This document shows, one piece after another, positions 1 to 6,695 of a DNA stretch of 7,192 bases. A program made the translations under genes and the position numbers. The notes beneath the pieces were generated by a model. That model worked only from the letters and a program-made list of their open reading frames with translations. It was not told the origin of the DNA and searched no databases. The stretch comes from Hyphomicrobiales bacterium (GTDB taxonomy: Bacteria; Pseudomonadota; Alphaproteobacteria; Rhizobiales; CAYWUX01): NCBI GenBank assembly GCA_028279265.1, contig JANQOC010000154.1, positions 1 to 7,192 of the forward strand, written 5' to 3'. Numbering within the stretch: position 1 is the first letter of the stretch; every line of letters starts with the position of its first letter.

Positions 1-1047
1 CCGACGATGCGGCCGTTTGATCTGTTCGACCCCCAGAGATCCGGGAAAGTCAGGCTGTATGTCAAACGCGTATACATAACGGATGATGCGGAGTTGCTGC
101 CGGCCTATCTGAGGTTCGTGCGCGGGGTCATCGACTCAGAAGACATGCCCCTGAACATTTCCCGGGAAATGCTACAGAACAATCCGATCGTGCAGTCTAT
201 CCGCAAGGCGGTGACCGGTCGGGTGCTGACCGAATTGACGAAGTTTGCGGAAAAGAACAGCGAGGCCTATGAAGAGTTCTGGGAAGCCTTCGGGGCTGTC
301 CTCAAGGAGGGCCTGTACGAAGACTCCGAGCGCCGGGACGCCCTTTACGAACTGGCCCGGTTTAACAGCACCCACGGAGACGGGCTGCGATCCCTTAAAT
401 CCTATGTCGAGGACATGCGCGAGAACCAAACGGCGATTTACTATCTGACAGGAGACTCGCCTTCACAGCTCGCTGTCAGTCCGCAACTCGAGGGCTTCAA
501 ACAGCGCGATGTCGAAGTCCTGCTACTGGCCGACGCCGTCGACAATTTCTGGGTGACGACGGCCCTTGGATATGACGGCAAGCCGTTTAAATCGATCACC
601 CAGGGTGATGCGGACATCTCTTCCATACCCCTGAAAGAAGGAGCGACGGAGCAGGAGGAAAGCCCGGACAAGACCGCTCTTGCGGCGGCTCTTATCGGCC
701 GGCTGAAATCGGAATATGGTGATGCGGTGAGCGACGTGAAAATGTCGACGCGCCTTGTTGACAGTCCCGCCTGCCTGGTGGCCCCGGAAGGCGGACCGGA
801 CCGTGGACTGGATAAACTGCTGACGATGCAGGATCGCGGATCAAACCAGGCCCCGATTATCGAGATCAATCCAAATCATCGCTTTGTCGAAGCGCTTACG
901 ACCTGGTCCAACGAGAACAATGAAGACAAATTCAAGGATCTGGCGTGGCTGCTTCTGGATGAGGCACGCATTCTGGAGGGAGCTCTTCCCGAAGATCCGG
1001 CACAATTCTCGGAGCGCATGAACAGGCTGATACTTTCGGGCCTCTAA
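1..1047 (+). CDS. htpG: Molecular chaperone HtpG (Hsp90), 5'-truncated by window edge
   Basis: This is a cytosolic ATP-dependent chaperone of the Hsp90 family. The frame is open from base 1, and 348 residues are visible before the TAA at 1045-1047. The ATG at base 7 is an internal methionine, not the start. The visible part covers most of the middle domain and the C-terminal dimerisation domain. Family landmarks include LYVKRVYITDDA (visible residues 19-30), LRFVRGVIDSEDMPLNISRE (37-56) and VEVLLLADAVDNFW in the later middle domain. The Arg of NISRE (visible residue 55) matches the middle-domain arginine that contacts ATP gamma-phosphate (Arg336 in E. coli HtpG, from memory). On that alignment the window begins near residue 282 of a protein of about 630 residues, the usual length. 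The C-terminus is intact, with the conserved STRLVDSPACLV and INPNH segments. The gene converges on the DUF1223 gene. The N-terminal ATPase domain and promoter are outside the window. Confidence 0.97.
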   Translation, partial: PTMRPFDLFDPQRSGKVRLYVKRVYITDDAELLPAYLRFVRGVIDSEDMPLNISREMLQNNPIVQSIRKAVTGRVLTELTKFAEKNSEAYEEFWEAFGAVLKEGLYEDSERRDALYELARFNSTHGDGLRSLKSYVEDMRENQTAIYYLTGDSPSQLAVSPQLEGFKQRDVEVLLLADAVDNFWVTTALGYDGKPFKSITQGDADISSIPLKEGATEQEESPDKTALAAALIGRLKSEYGDAVSDVKMSTRLVDSPACLVAPEGGPDRGLDKLLTMQDRGSNQAPIIEINPNHRFVEALTTWSNENNEDKFKDLAWLLLDEARILEGALPEDPAQFSERMNRLILSGL

Positions 1048-1173
1048 TACAGTTAGCAAGTCAGGATTGCCGTATTTCTGGGGTCTCGTAATTCGGATCC
1101 TCATCACTTTCGCGCGTCGCCATGTCGGGTCCAGAACCTGGGAATGGCGGTCGATGGACAATCCATTAAACCC

Positions 1174-1208
1174 AAAAAATAAAAGCACCCGAATTTTTCG
1201 GATGCTTT
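1174..1208 (-). terminator. Intrinsic terminator of the DUF1223 (and possibly acnA) transcript
   Basis: Arms at 1182-1193 and 1197-1208 form a 12-bp stem with a 3-nt loop. Read on the minus strand the stem is AAAGCATCCGAA / TTCGGGTGCTTT, with one pair as a U-G wobble. It is followed directly by TATTTTTT (1181 down to 1174), a classic Rho-independent terminator. It lies 61 nt after the DUF1223 stop codon. On the plus strand the same stem carries a C-A mismatch (1188/1202) and is followed by CATAAATC instead of a T-run. It could therefore stop htpG transcription only weakly. No better plus-strand terminator is visible between 1048 and 1269. Confidence 0.88.
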
Positions 1209-1269
1209 CATAAATCATTCGATGATATTCGCTCGGCAAGGGAAATGATCCGGAAGATTTACTGGCCGG

Positions 1270-2040
1270 TTAGAGCCAGGATTTGAGCTCCGCCGCCCCG
1301 ATGATCTGCCCTGACTTTCCCTGCTGGAGGAGAATGGTGCACCCGTCGGCGCCTTTCTCCATGAAGTCCTGTTTATTGAAAACCAGCTTCTGATTTGTGC
1401 CGTTCCACTCGCCAATCGGCTTCAGAGTTTTCACGACATTTGAATAGGTGATATTGCGGCCGTGATTTTCACCGCGCTTGATTTTAACGGGAATGCTGTT
1501 GGTAATGGTTGCCATCCATAGCGTTCCCTTGCGCCGATTTAATCCCGATGGTGCCTCTCCGAGATCAACGATGATCTTGTCACCTTTGACGCTAATTTTG
1601 ATTGGAACGAATGAACGAGCCAGTCGCTTCTTCTCTTTATTAATAGCCGCATTCACTTCGTGTTTGCGGCTGCCGACCGCATGAGTCACGCCATTGATCA
1701 CCACTTGCGGTGTGTAAACCTGGCGGTCACCGCGGGCGCGGGCATAAGATCTCTGGCGCTTGGAATATTGCGGTTTGGCAAGCGTATCTTTCCAGCCGAG
1801 ATAATCCCAGTAGTCGACGGGCAGGGTCAGCGCCACAACATCATCGCGTTTGGCAAGCTTGCCGAGAAGCTTGTCCGCCGGCGGGCAGGAAGAACATCCC
1901 TGGCTGGTAAACAGCTCAATCACGGCCTTGGGCTTCGCCGATTCCTGGGCCTCTGCCAGAAATGAACTTGACAGGAGTCCAATTCCGAGAGACCAAACGA
2001 ACAATAACGCGAATGACCCGGGATAAGATATTTGCCGCAT
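1270..2040 (-). CDS. DUF1223 family exported thioredoxin-like protein
   Basis: This 256-residue protein is recognised as a DUF1223 family member; its biochemical role is not established. It starts with a Sec-type signal peptide: MRQ, a hydrophobic stretch (about residues 9-28) and a likely cleavage after AEA (residue 31). The product should be periplasmic. The mature protein opens with a beta-strand-like AVIELFTSQGCSSCPPAD segment, with C49 and C52 forming a CxxC at the position of a thioredoxin active site. YTPQVVINGV (109-118) looks like the cis-proline loop (P111) of that fold. The C-terminal half (about 140-256) is the family's own region and has one more cysteine, C234. The frame continues upstream to an ATG at 2124, but that start would put about 28 polar residues before the signal peptide, so I chose the ATG at 2038-2040. 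The Shine-Dalgarno signal there is poor (AGGTC). The gene lies 269 nt downstream of acnA on the same strand and may be read from acnA transcription or its own promoter. Confidence 0.9.
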   Translation of the reverse strand: MRQISYPGSFALLFVWSLGIGLLSSSFLAEAQESAKPKAVIELFTSQGCSSCPPADKLLGKLAKRDDVVALTLPVDYWDYLGWKDTLAKPQYSKRQRSYARARGDRQVYTPQVVINGVTHAVGSRKHEVNAAINKEKKRLARSFVPIKISVKGDKIIVDLGEAPSGLNRRKGTLWMATITNSIPVKIKRGENHGRNITYSNVVKTLKPIGEWNGTNQKLVFNKQDFMEKGADGCTILLQQGKSGQIIGAAELKSWL

Positions 2041-2208
2041 GTGATGACCTGACGTTTTGGATTTCGATGATGTGGATTTCGCTAGTTGGGAAATCGTACA
2101 GAATTTGCGCGTTTGCCTGTGCATGTCCTATCTCTGCCAAAAGATTGTGCAGAGTGCAATCAAAACCAAGTCACGAGTCAGTGAGGCCTGCGATTACCGG
2201 TGGTTTTC

Positions 2209-2247
2209 GGGGCATGCTCGCGGAGTCCCACTCCATTTGCATGCCCC
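2209..2247. repeat. Nested hairpin in the acnA-DUF1223 gap
   Basis: A perfect 9-bp inverted repeat, GGGGCATGC (2209-2217) and GCATGCCCC (2239-2247), encloses a second inverted repeat, GGAGT (2222-2226) and ACTCC (2230-2234), with loop CCC. The two stems are separated by a symmetrical 4 x 4 internal loop. Neither strand has a T-run after the stem, so it does not look like an intrinsic terminator. It could be an mRNA structure, a processing or stability element, or a protein-binding palindrome. Only the pairing is seen; a function is not. Confidence 0.6.
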
Positions 2248-2263
2248 CAACACTTGCATAAGA

Positions 2264-2301
2264 CCTGATACCAGTCCCTGAATTAAGGCACTGGAATCAG
2301 G
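2264..2301 (-). terminator. Hairpin after acnA, possible weak terminator or 3'-end stabiliser
   Basis: Arms CCTGATACCAGT (2264-2275) and ACTGGAATCAGG (2290-2301) pair over 12 positions with one A-A mismatch and a 14-nt loop. The structure begins 9 nt downstream of the acnA stop codon, the usual place for a terminator. On the minus strand the tail is TCTTATGCAAG, only slightly U-rich. It could be a weak terminator that allows read-through into the DUF1223 gene, or a structure protecting the acnA mRNA end. Confidence 0.5.
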
Positions 2302-2309
2302 TTCCGAAA

Positions 2310-5024
2310 TCAGGCCGCCTGGGCCAGGTTCCTCAGTACGTAGTGGAGGATTCCTCCATGATAGAAATAGTCCAGCTCATCCAGCGTATCGATACGCGAG
2401 AGAAGCGGAACCGTTTTCTCTGATCCGTCTGTGTAGGTGATCTGGGCTTCCAGCATCTGCCGGGGTTCCAGATCAGCCTCTAGACCGCGAATGGTTACCG
2501 TTTCCTGACCGGTAATGCCAAGGGACTGCCAGGACGTTCCATCCTCGAACACCAGCGGCATGACACCCATGCCGACCAGATTGGACCGATGGATGCGTTC
2601 GAAGGATTCGGCGATGACCGCGCGGACACCGAGAAGGCGCGTACCTTTCGCTGCCCAGTCCCGGGACGATCCGGTCCCGTATTCCTTGCCGGCGAATATG
2701 ACGAGGGGAACGTTTTCTTCCTTGTAACGCATGGCCGCGTCATAAATCGGCATCTGTTCACCGGATGGATAATGGGTTGTGTATCCCCCTTCGACACCTT
2801 CGAGCATCTGGTTCTTGATCCGAATGTTGGCAAAGGTTCCGCGCATCATGACCAGATGGTTGCCCCGGCGGGCGCCGTAGGAATTATACTCCATCGGCGA
2901 TATCTGATGCCCACTGAGATAGCTCCCGGCGGGACTGTCGGCTTTGATGGGCCCGGCCGGAGAGATATGGTCAGTTGTGATAGAGTCGAGGAACAGGCCG
3001 AGGATTTTCGCATCCACGATGTCGGTGACCGGTTCGGGTTCCATCTTCATGTCCTCGAAGTAAGGCGGATTTTGAACATAGGTCGAGCTCATGGGCCACT
3101 CATATGTCAGACCGCCTTCGACTTTTATGTCCTGCCATTGCTGGTCGCCGGTTGTGACCTGACCATACCGAGACTGGAACATATCCCGTGATACCGAAGT
3201 TCGGATCAGGTCCGAAACTTCCTTGGAGGTCGGCCAGATGTCGGAGAGGTAAACCGGGTTGCCATCCTGGTCATTTCCCAGCGAATCCCTGGTGATATCC
3301 ACTTTCATCGATCCGGCGATGGCATAGGCGACAACGAGGGGCGGCGAGGCCAGGTAGTTGGCGCGTGCATCGGGGCTCACCCGGCCTTCAAAGTTCCGGT
3401 TTCCAGAAAGCACGGCACAAACGACGAGATCATCGTCATGGATCGCATTGGAAATCGGTTCGGCCAGAGGACCGGAGTTTCCGATACAGGTCGTGCAACC
3501 ATAACCGACGAGATCAAAGCCCAGGGCGTCAAGGTCGTCCTGCAACCCGGCCTTCTCCAGGTAGTCGGTCACGACCTGGCTGCCGGGCGCCAGCGATGTC
3601 TTCACCCAGGGTTTCGACATCAGTCCCTTGGCCCGTGCATTTCGCGCCAGAAGACCGGCGGCAATGAGAACCGCGGGATTCGACGTATTGGTGCACGAGG
3701 TGATCGCAGCAATGACAACGTCGCCATGGCCGAGATCGTGATTGGCATCGGCAACGGCGACACGCTTGTCTTTTTCGTTCTCCTTGCCGAATTCGGATCC
3801 GAGCACCTCTTCGAAAGCCGGCGCGGCTTCGGCAAGGGCGACACGATCCTGTGGACGTTTCGGACCTGCAAGCGAAGGTACCACCGATCCGAGTTCAAGG
3901 CTCAACGTGTCGGTAAACACTGGGTCCGGCGTGTCATCGGTGCGATACATGCCCTGAGCCTTGGCGTAGGTTTCCACAAGGGCGATGCGATCCTCTTCCC
4001 GTCCCGTCGCATTCAGATATTCCAGAGTATCGGAGTCGATGGGGAAGAAGCCGCAGGTCGCGCCATATTCCGGGGCCATGTTGGCGATGGTTGCCTGGTC
4101 TTCGAGGGACAGGCTCGACAGGCCTGGGCCGTAGAATTCGACGAACTTGCCGACGACGCCCTTGGCGCGCAACATTTCAACAACGGTCAGAACCAGGTCG
4201 GTCGCCGTCGTCCCCTCGGGCAGGGCGCCATCAAGGCGGAACCCGACAACATCGGGAATGAGCATGGAAATCGGCTGGCCGAGCATTGACGCTTCGGCTT
4301 CGATACCACCGACACCCCAGCCGAGAACCGAAAGCCCGTTGACCATGGTCGTGTGACTGTCCGTTCCCACAAGAGTATCAGGGAAGGCATAAGTGACGGT
4401 ATTGCCGTTTTCGTTGGCGTCGCGGGTCCAGACGGTCTGTGACAGATATTCAAGGTTAACCTGGTGACAGATGCCGGTACCGGGAGGGACGACGCGGAAA
4501 TTGTCAAAGGCTTCCTGGCCCCATTTCAGGAACGTGTATCGCTCGCCATTGCGCTGATATTCGCGTTCGACATTTTTCTTGAACGCATCATTGGTGCCGA
4601 AATAATCGACCATTACCGAGTGGTCCACAACCAGATCGACAGGAACTAGCGGATTGATCTGGGCAGGATTGCCGCCCATGTGGGACATCGCATCCCGCAT
4701 CGCCGCCAGATCCACCACGGCGGGGACACCGGTGAAATCCTGCAGCAGCACCCGCGCCGGGCGATAAGCGATTTCATGATCGGACCGGCGATTGACAAGC
4801 CAGTCGGAAATGGCCTGAATATCTTCTTTCTTCACCGATCGCCCGTCTTCATAGCGAAGCAGGTTTTCAAGCAGAATTTTCAAAGAAAAGGGAAGCGCGG
4901 AAATGCCGTTCAGGCCGTTCGCTTCGGCTTTCTTGAGATCAAAATAGGTATAGGACTTGCCGTTGACGTCCAGTGTCGATCGACATTTGAAACTGTCGAC
5001 AGAAATCGGGGTCGAATTGGTCAT
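2310..5024 (-). CDS. acnA: Aconitate hydratase AcnA
   Basis: This enzyme interconverts citrate and isocitrate through cis-aconitate in the TCA cycle, in the cytoplasm. The protein has 904 residues, a normal length for the AcnA/IRP1-type monomeric family. The three [4Fe-4S] cluster cysteines are present: C444 in ITSCTNTSNP, and C510 and C513 in YGCTTCIGNSGP. Their spacing (66 and 69 residues) matches E. coli AcnA (C435/C501/C504, from memory). Other landmarks are LLQDFTGVPAVVDLAAMRDA (93-112), the GTDSHTTMVNGL substrate-binding segment (220-231) and DSITTDHISPAGPI (680-693) opening the swivelling domain. The GKEYGTGSSRDWAAKG segment (779-794) includes the active-site serine and arginine region. 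No residue appears lost and no frameshift is seen. The ATG at 5022-5024 is set by a strong GAGGAGA ribosome site. The gene diverges from ccmA across 331 nt. Aconitases often respond to iron and oxidative stress; no known regulator box was recognised here. Confidence 0.98.
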   Translation of the reverse strand: MTNSTPISVDSFKCRSTLDVNGKSYTYFDLKKAEANGLNGISALPFSLKILLENLLRYEDGRSVKKEDIQAISDWLVNRRSDHEIAYRPARVLLQDFTGVPAVVDLAAMRDAMSHMGGNPAQINPLVPVDLVVDHSVMVDYFGTNDAFKKNVEREYQRNGERYTFLKWGQEAFDNFRVVPPGTGICHQVNLEYLSQTVWTRDANENGNTVTYAFPDTLVGTDSHTTMVNGLSVLGWGVGGIEAEASMLGQPISMLIPDVVGFRLDGALPEGTTATDLVLTVVEMLRAKGVVGKFVEFYGPGLSSLSLEDQATIANMAPEYGATCGFFPIDSDTLEYLNATGREEDRIALVETYAKAQGMYRTDDTPDPVFTDTLSLELGSVVPSLAGPKRPQDRVALAEAAPAFEEVLGSEFGKENEKDKRVAVADANHDLGHGDVVIAAITSCTNTSNPAVLIAAGLLARNARAKGLMSKPWVKTSLAPGSQVVTDYLEKAGLQDDLDALGFDLVGYGCTTCIGNSGPLAEPISNAIHDDDLVVCAVLSGNRNFEGRVSPDARANYLASPPLVVAYAIAGSMKVDITRDSLGNDQDGNPVYLSDIWPTSKEVSDLIRTSVSRDMFQSRYGQVTTGDQQWQDIKVEGGLTYEWPMSSTYVQNPPYFEDMKMEPEPVTDIVDAKILGLFLDSITTDHISPAGPIKADSPAGSYLSGHQISPMEYNSYGARRGNHLVMMRGTFANIRIKNQMLEGVEGGYTTHYPSGEQMPIYDAAMRYKEENVPLVIFAGKEYGTGSSRDWAAKGTRLLGVRAVIAESFERIHRSNLVGMGVMPLVFEDGTSWQSLGITGQETVTIRGLEADLEPRQMLEAQITYTDGSEKTVPLLSRIDTLDELDYFYHGGILHYVLRNLAQAA

Positions 5025-5031
5025 GGGATTT

Positions 5032-5038
5032 TCTCCTC
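5032..5038 (-). promoter_or_regulatory. Strong acnA ribosome binding site
   Basis: The minus strand reads GAGGAGA followed by 7 nt before the ATG of acnA. This near-consensus Shine-Dalgarno sequence at good spacing fixes the acnA start and suggests efficient translation. Confidence 0.85.
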
Positions 5039-5122
5039 ACAAGACTGATCGCCGCGCTGCCGGTGTGCCGACAGGGGGGAGACGGGCTCAATTCAGGTCG
5101 AGGCTGGGCGATACCCGATCCC

Positions 5123-5150
5123 GTAAATCCGATCCGGACCCGGAATTTAC
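5123..5150 (-). promoter_or_regulatory. Possible hairpin in the acnA mRNA leader
   Basis: GTAAATCCG (5123-5131) pairs with CGGAATTTAC (5141-5150), giving 9 base pairs, one bulged base and a 9-nt loop. It would lie about 100 nt before the acnA start, inside the leader if transcription begins near 5201. No conserved riboswitch is recognised and the structure may be chance. Confidence 0.3.
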
Positions 5151-5198
5151 CACTAACCTTAGAGCGCCCCGTTTTTGCGCTGGCCATGGTTTATAGTA

Positions 5199-5226
5199 GG
5201 CAATAGGTTTATAAATCGGGATTGCC
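5199..5226. promoter_or_regulatory. Inverted repeat GGCAAT-N16-ATTGCC, candidate operator
   Basis: GGCAAT (5199-5204) and ATTGCC (5221-5226) form a perfect 6-bp inverted repeat. It spans the candidate acnA -10 box and a palindromic TTTATAAA (5208-5215). The position between two divergent genes would suit a regulator binding site. I do not recognise the motif as a known Irr, RirA, Fur or IscR box. Confidence 0.35.
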
Positions 5227-5236
5227 AACTATACAA
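5208..5236 (-). promoter_or_regulatory. Candidate acnA promoter
   Basis: On the minus strand TTGTAT (5236 to 5231) is followed, after exactly 17 nt, by TATAAA (5213 to 5208). The -10 matches the sigma-70-type consensus at 5 of 6 positions, but the -35 only at 3 of 6. A second TATAAA (5195 to 5190) and a TTGGCA (5228 to 5223, 5 of 6 as a -35) lie nearby but do not pair at a good spacing. Use of the first pair predicts a leader of roughly 175 nt. Confidence 0.4.
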
Positions 5237-5355
5237 TATGTCCGTACCTCATCTGCACCATGAAATTAAGGGCTTGAATAAAAATTTCGTCTAGCAGCCG
5301 CGGGTTTGCGTCCCGAGTGATATGAATTTGCGCACCGGAACGCACTCTCCGCCGA

Positions 5356-6030
5356 TTGAATTGGAATAAAAAACTGATCGACAAAGCTCAACATCCAGCC
5401 CTGGAACTTAACGTCGAATCCGTGGACTGTTTCCGCGGTGGCCGGATGCTGTTCCGGGATCTCTCATTTTCGCTGACCGGCGGGCGTAGCCTGCTGCTGC
5501 AAGGAGCCAACGGATCGGGAAAAACCAGCCTGTTGCGCATTCTGGCGGGATTTTTACCTGCGGAGAGAGGGCGCGTTGAGCTGAAAACGGACGGAATTAT
5601 TCGTGAGCCGGAGATGGCAACCCACTATGTCGGGCACAAGGATGGTATCAAGGCACAGTTTACCGTCAGCGAGAATTTGCGGTTCTGGGGCAGCTATTTC
5701 GGTTCCGGTTCCAGTCAGCGTGACATTCCGCATCTGGATGACGTGCTGGCCCGTTTCAATTTGCGGGAACTCAGGGAAATCCCGTCAAATCTCCTTTCGG
5801 CCGGGCAAAAGCGCCGACTGTGCCTTGCCCGGTTGCTGGTCGCACAACGGCACCTCTGGCTTCTTGATGAGCCTTCCCATGCCCTCGACCGGGATTCGCA
5901 GGCTTTGCTCGCCGATGTCATGAAAGACCATCTGGACGGTGGCGGCATGGTGATTGCCACGACCCACATTCCCCTCGGTCTTGAATTCGACACCAATCTT
6001 GTTCTTGGCGAGGAACTGCCGCCAACATGA
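5356..6030 (+). CDS. ccmA: Cytochrome c biogenesis heme exporter ATPase CcmA
   Basis: CcmA is the ATP-binding subunit of the CcmABCD complex. It powers release of heme-loaded CcmE from CcmC during System I cytochrome c maturation, on the cytoplasmic face of the inner membrane. The ABC motifs are complete: Walker A GANGSGKT (50-57), signature LSAGQKRR (147-154), Walker B LWLLDEP (167-173) and the H-loop histidine in ATTH (H204). The YVGHKDGIKAQFTVSENLRF stretch (91-110) is typical of CcmA. The length, 224 residues, is slightly above the usual 200-215. The start is uncertain. TTG at 5356 is the first start-like codon after an in-frame stop (5323-5325), but it has no Shine-Dalgarno site. It would add about 15 residues before the normal family start near ALELNVESV. 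CTG at 5374 or 5401 are alternatives. The stop overlaps the ccmB start (ATGA), so the two genes are probably translationally coupled. Confidence 0.94.
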   Translation: MNWNKKLIDKAQHPALELNVESVDCFRGGRMLFRDLSFSLTGGRSLLLQGANGSGKTSLLRILAGFLPAERGRVELKTDGIIREPEMATHYVGHKDGIKAQFTVSENLRFWGSYFGSGSSQRDIPHLDDVLARFNLRELREIPSNLLSAGQKRRLCLARLLVAQRHLWLLDEPSHALDRDSQALLADVMKDHLDGGGMVIATTHIPLGLEFDTNLVLGEELPPT

Positions 6031-6695
6031 GCGCATTTTTCACACTGATCCGACGCGATTTGAGGCTTGCCTGGCGCAACAACGGAGCGCTTGTCACATC
6101 ACTGGGATTTTATCTCATTGTGATCGCCATTCTGCCCCTGGGCCTCGGTCCCGATCTCAACCTGCTAGCCCGCCTCGCCCCGGGATTGCTGTGGGTGGCC
6201 CTGCTGCTTTCGGCGTTGTTGACCCTGGATCGGCTGTTCCACAATGATTTCGAGGATGGATCCCTTGAGCTGATTGTGCTCGGACCGCTGCCCCTGGAAC
6301 TCGTTTGTTTCGCCAAAAGTCTGTCCCACTGGATATCGAGCAGCCTACCGCTGGCACTCCTGGCTCCGGGGCTGGGCCTGTTGCTGAACCTCGACGCCAA
6401 TGCCTACTGGGTGCTCACATTAACGACTTTTGTCGGTACGCCGGCCATCAGTTTTATCGGCGCTATCGGTGCGGCCCTGACCATCGGTCTCCGCCAGGGC
6501 GGGCCACTGCTGGCCCTGATCGTCCTTCCCTTATATGTGCCGGTGCTGGTCTTCGGTGTTTCGGCCATTAATGCGGTTATTGTCGGTCCAAACTCGTTTT
6601 GGGCCTCCTTTTCAATACTTTGCGCCATAACCCTGGCCTCAATGGTGCTGGCGCCCCTTGCCGCCGCCGCGGGCTTGCGTCTCAATGTTCAATAG
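6027..6695 (+). CDS. ccmB: Heme exporter membrane protein CcmB
   Basis: CcmB is the inner-membrane permease-like partner of CcmA in the CcmABCD complex. It works with CcmC to load heme onto CcmE and release holo-CcmE. The protein has 222 residues, the normal family length. Six hydrophobic segments are visible at about residues 21-41, 46-68, 103-121, 126-153, 160-184 and 193-215. The N-terminal FFTLIRRDLRLAWRN and the loop LDRLFHNDFEDGSLELI (67-83) are typical of the family. The ATG overlaps the ccmA stop by ATGA. A GAGGAA about 11 nt upstream, inside ccmA, may serve as ribosome site at a slightly long distance. The gene ends with TAG at 6693-6695. Unlike many ccm clusters, it is followed by a 197-nt gap before ccmC. 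Confidence 0.96.
   Translation: MSAFFTLIRRDLRLAWRNNGALVTSLGFYLIVIAILPLGLGPDLNLLARLAPGLLWVALLLSALLTLDRLFHNDFEDGSLELIVLGPLPLELVCFAKSLSHWISSSLPLALLAPGLGLLLNLDANAYWVLTLTTFVGTPAISFIGAIGAALTIGLRQGGPLLALIVLPLYVPVLVFGVSAINAVIVGPNSFWASFSILCAITLASMVLAPLAAAAGLRLNVQ

Larger units (their letters stand above)
2041..2309. other. Intergenic region between acnA and the DUF1223 gene
   Basis: This 269-nt non-coding stretch carries the hairpin just after the acnA stop (2264-2301) and the nested hairpin (2209-2247). The rest, 2041-2208, would be the leader or promoter region of the DUF1223 gene. I found no convincing -35/-10 pair on the minus strand. The small imperfect palindrome around 2143-2161 (GATTG ... CAATC) is too short to interpret. 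No tRNA or convincing small ORF is visible. Confidence 0.5.
5025..5355. other. Divergent acnA / ccmA control region
   Basis: This 331-nt stretch lies between the acnA start (leftward) and the earliest usable ccmA start (rightward). The acnA-proximal half is GC-rich leader with one possible hairpin (5123-5150). The middle (about 5188-5237) is AT-rich, with a candidate acnA promoter, a repeated GGTTTATA and inverted repeats. The ccmA-proximal part (5238-5355) contains only very short ORFs: 18 codons from 5238 with three histidines, and 15 codons from 5322. Neither has a good ribosome site. I could not find a convincing plus-strand promoter for ccmA. TACAAT at 5232-5237 resembles a -10 box but has no matching -35. 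Confidence 0.6.

Noticed and set aside
1154..1166. ATGGA-CAA-TCCAT inverted repeat after htpG
   Set aside because: A 5-bp AT-leaning stem without a T-run is expected by chance and does not support a terminator or operator.
841..1239. 132-codon minus-strand ORF across the htpG 3' end and the terminator
   Set aside because: Most of it is antisense to HtpG, it runs through the intrinsic terminator and matches nothing recognisable.
2041..2124. 28-residue N-terminal extension of the DUF1223 protein from an ATG at 2122-2124
   Set aside because: It would place a polar, Ser/Lys-rich segment before a good signal peptide. The AGGA next to that ATG is only 1 nt away, so the start at 2040 is preferred.
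2589..3191. 200-codon plus-strand ORF inside acnA
   Set aside because: It is also antisense to conserved AcnA swivel-domain sequence, has no ribosome site and no recognisable domain.
3438..4289. 283-codon ORF on the plus strand inside acnA
   Set aside because: It is antisense to a fully conserved AcnA reading frame, has arginine- and glycine-rich low-complexity composition and resembles no family. It is a shadow of acnA codon bias.
4939..5187. 82-codon minus-strand ORF starting in the acnA leader and overlapping the acnA start out of frame
   Set aside because: It has no Shine-Dalgarno site and no domain. The strong acnA ribosome site makes an inhibitory upstream ORF unlikely.
5238..5294. 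18-codon ORF with three histidines upstream of ccmA
   Set aside because: It has no ribosome site, is very short and stops well before ccmA without overlap. It is probably chance.
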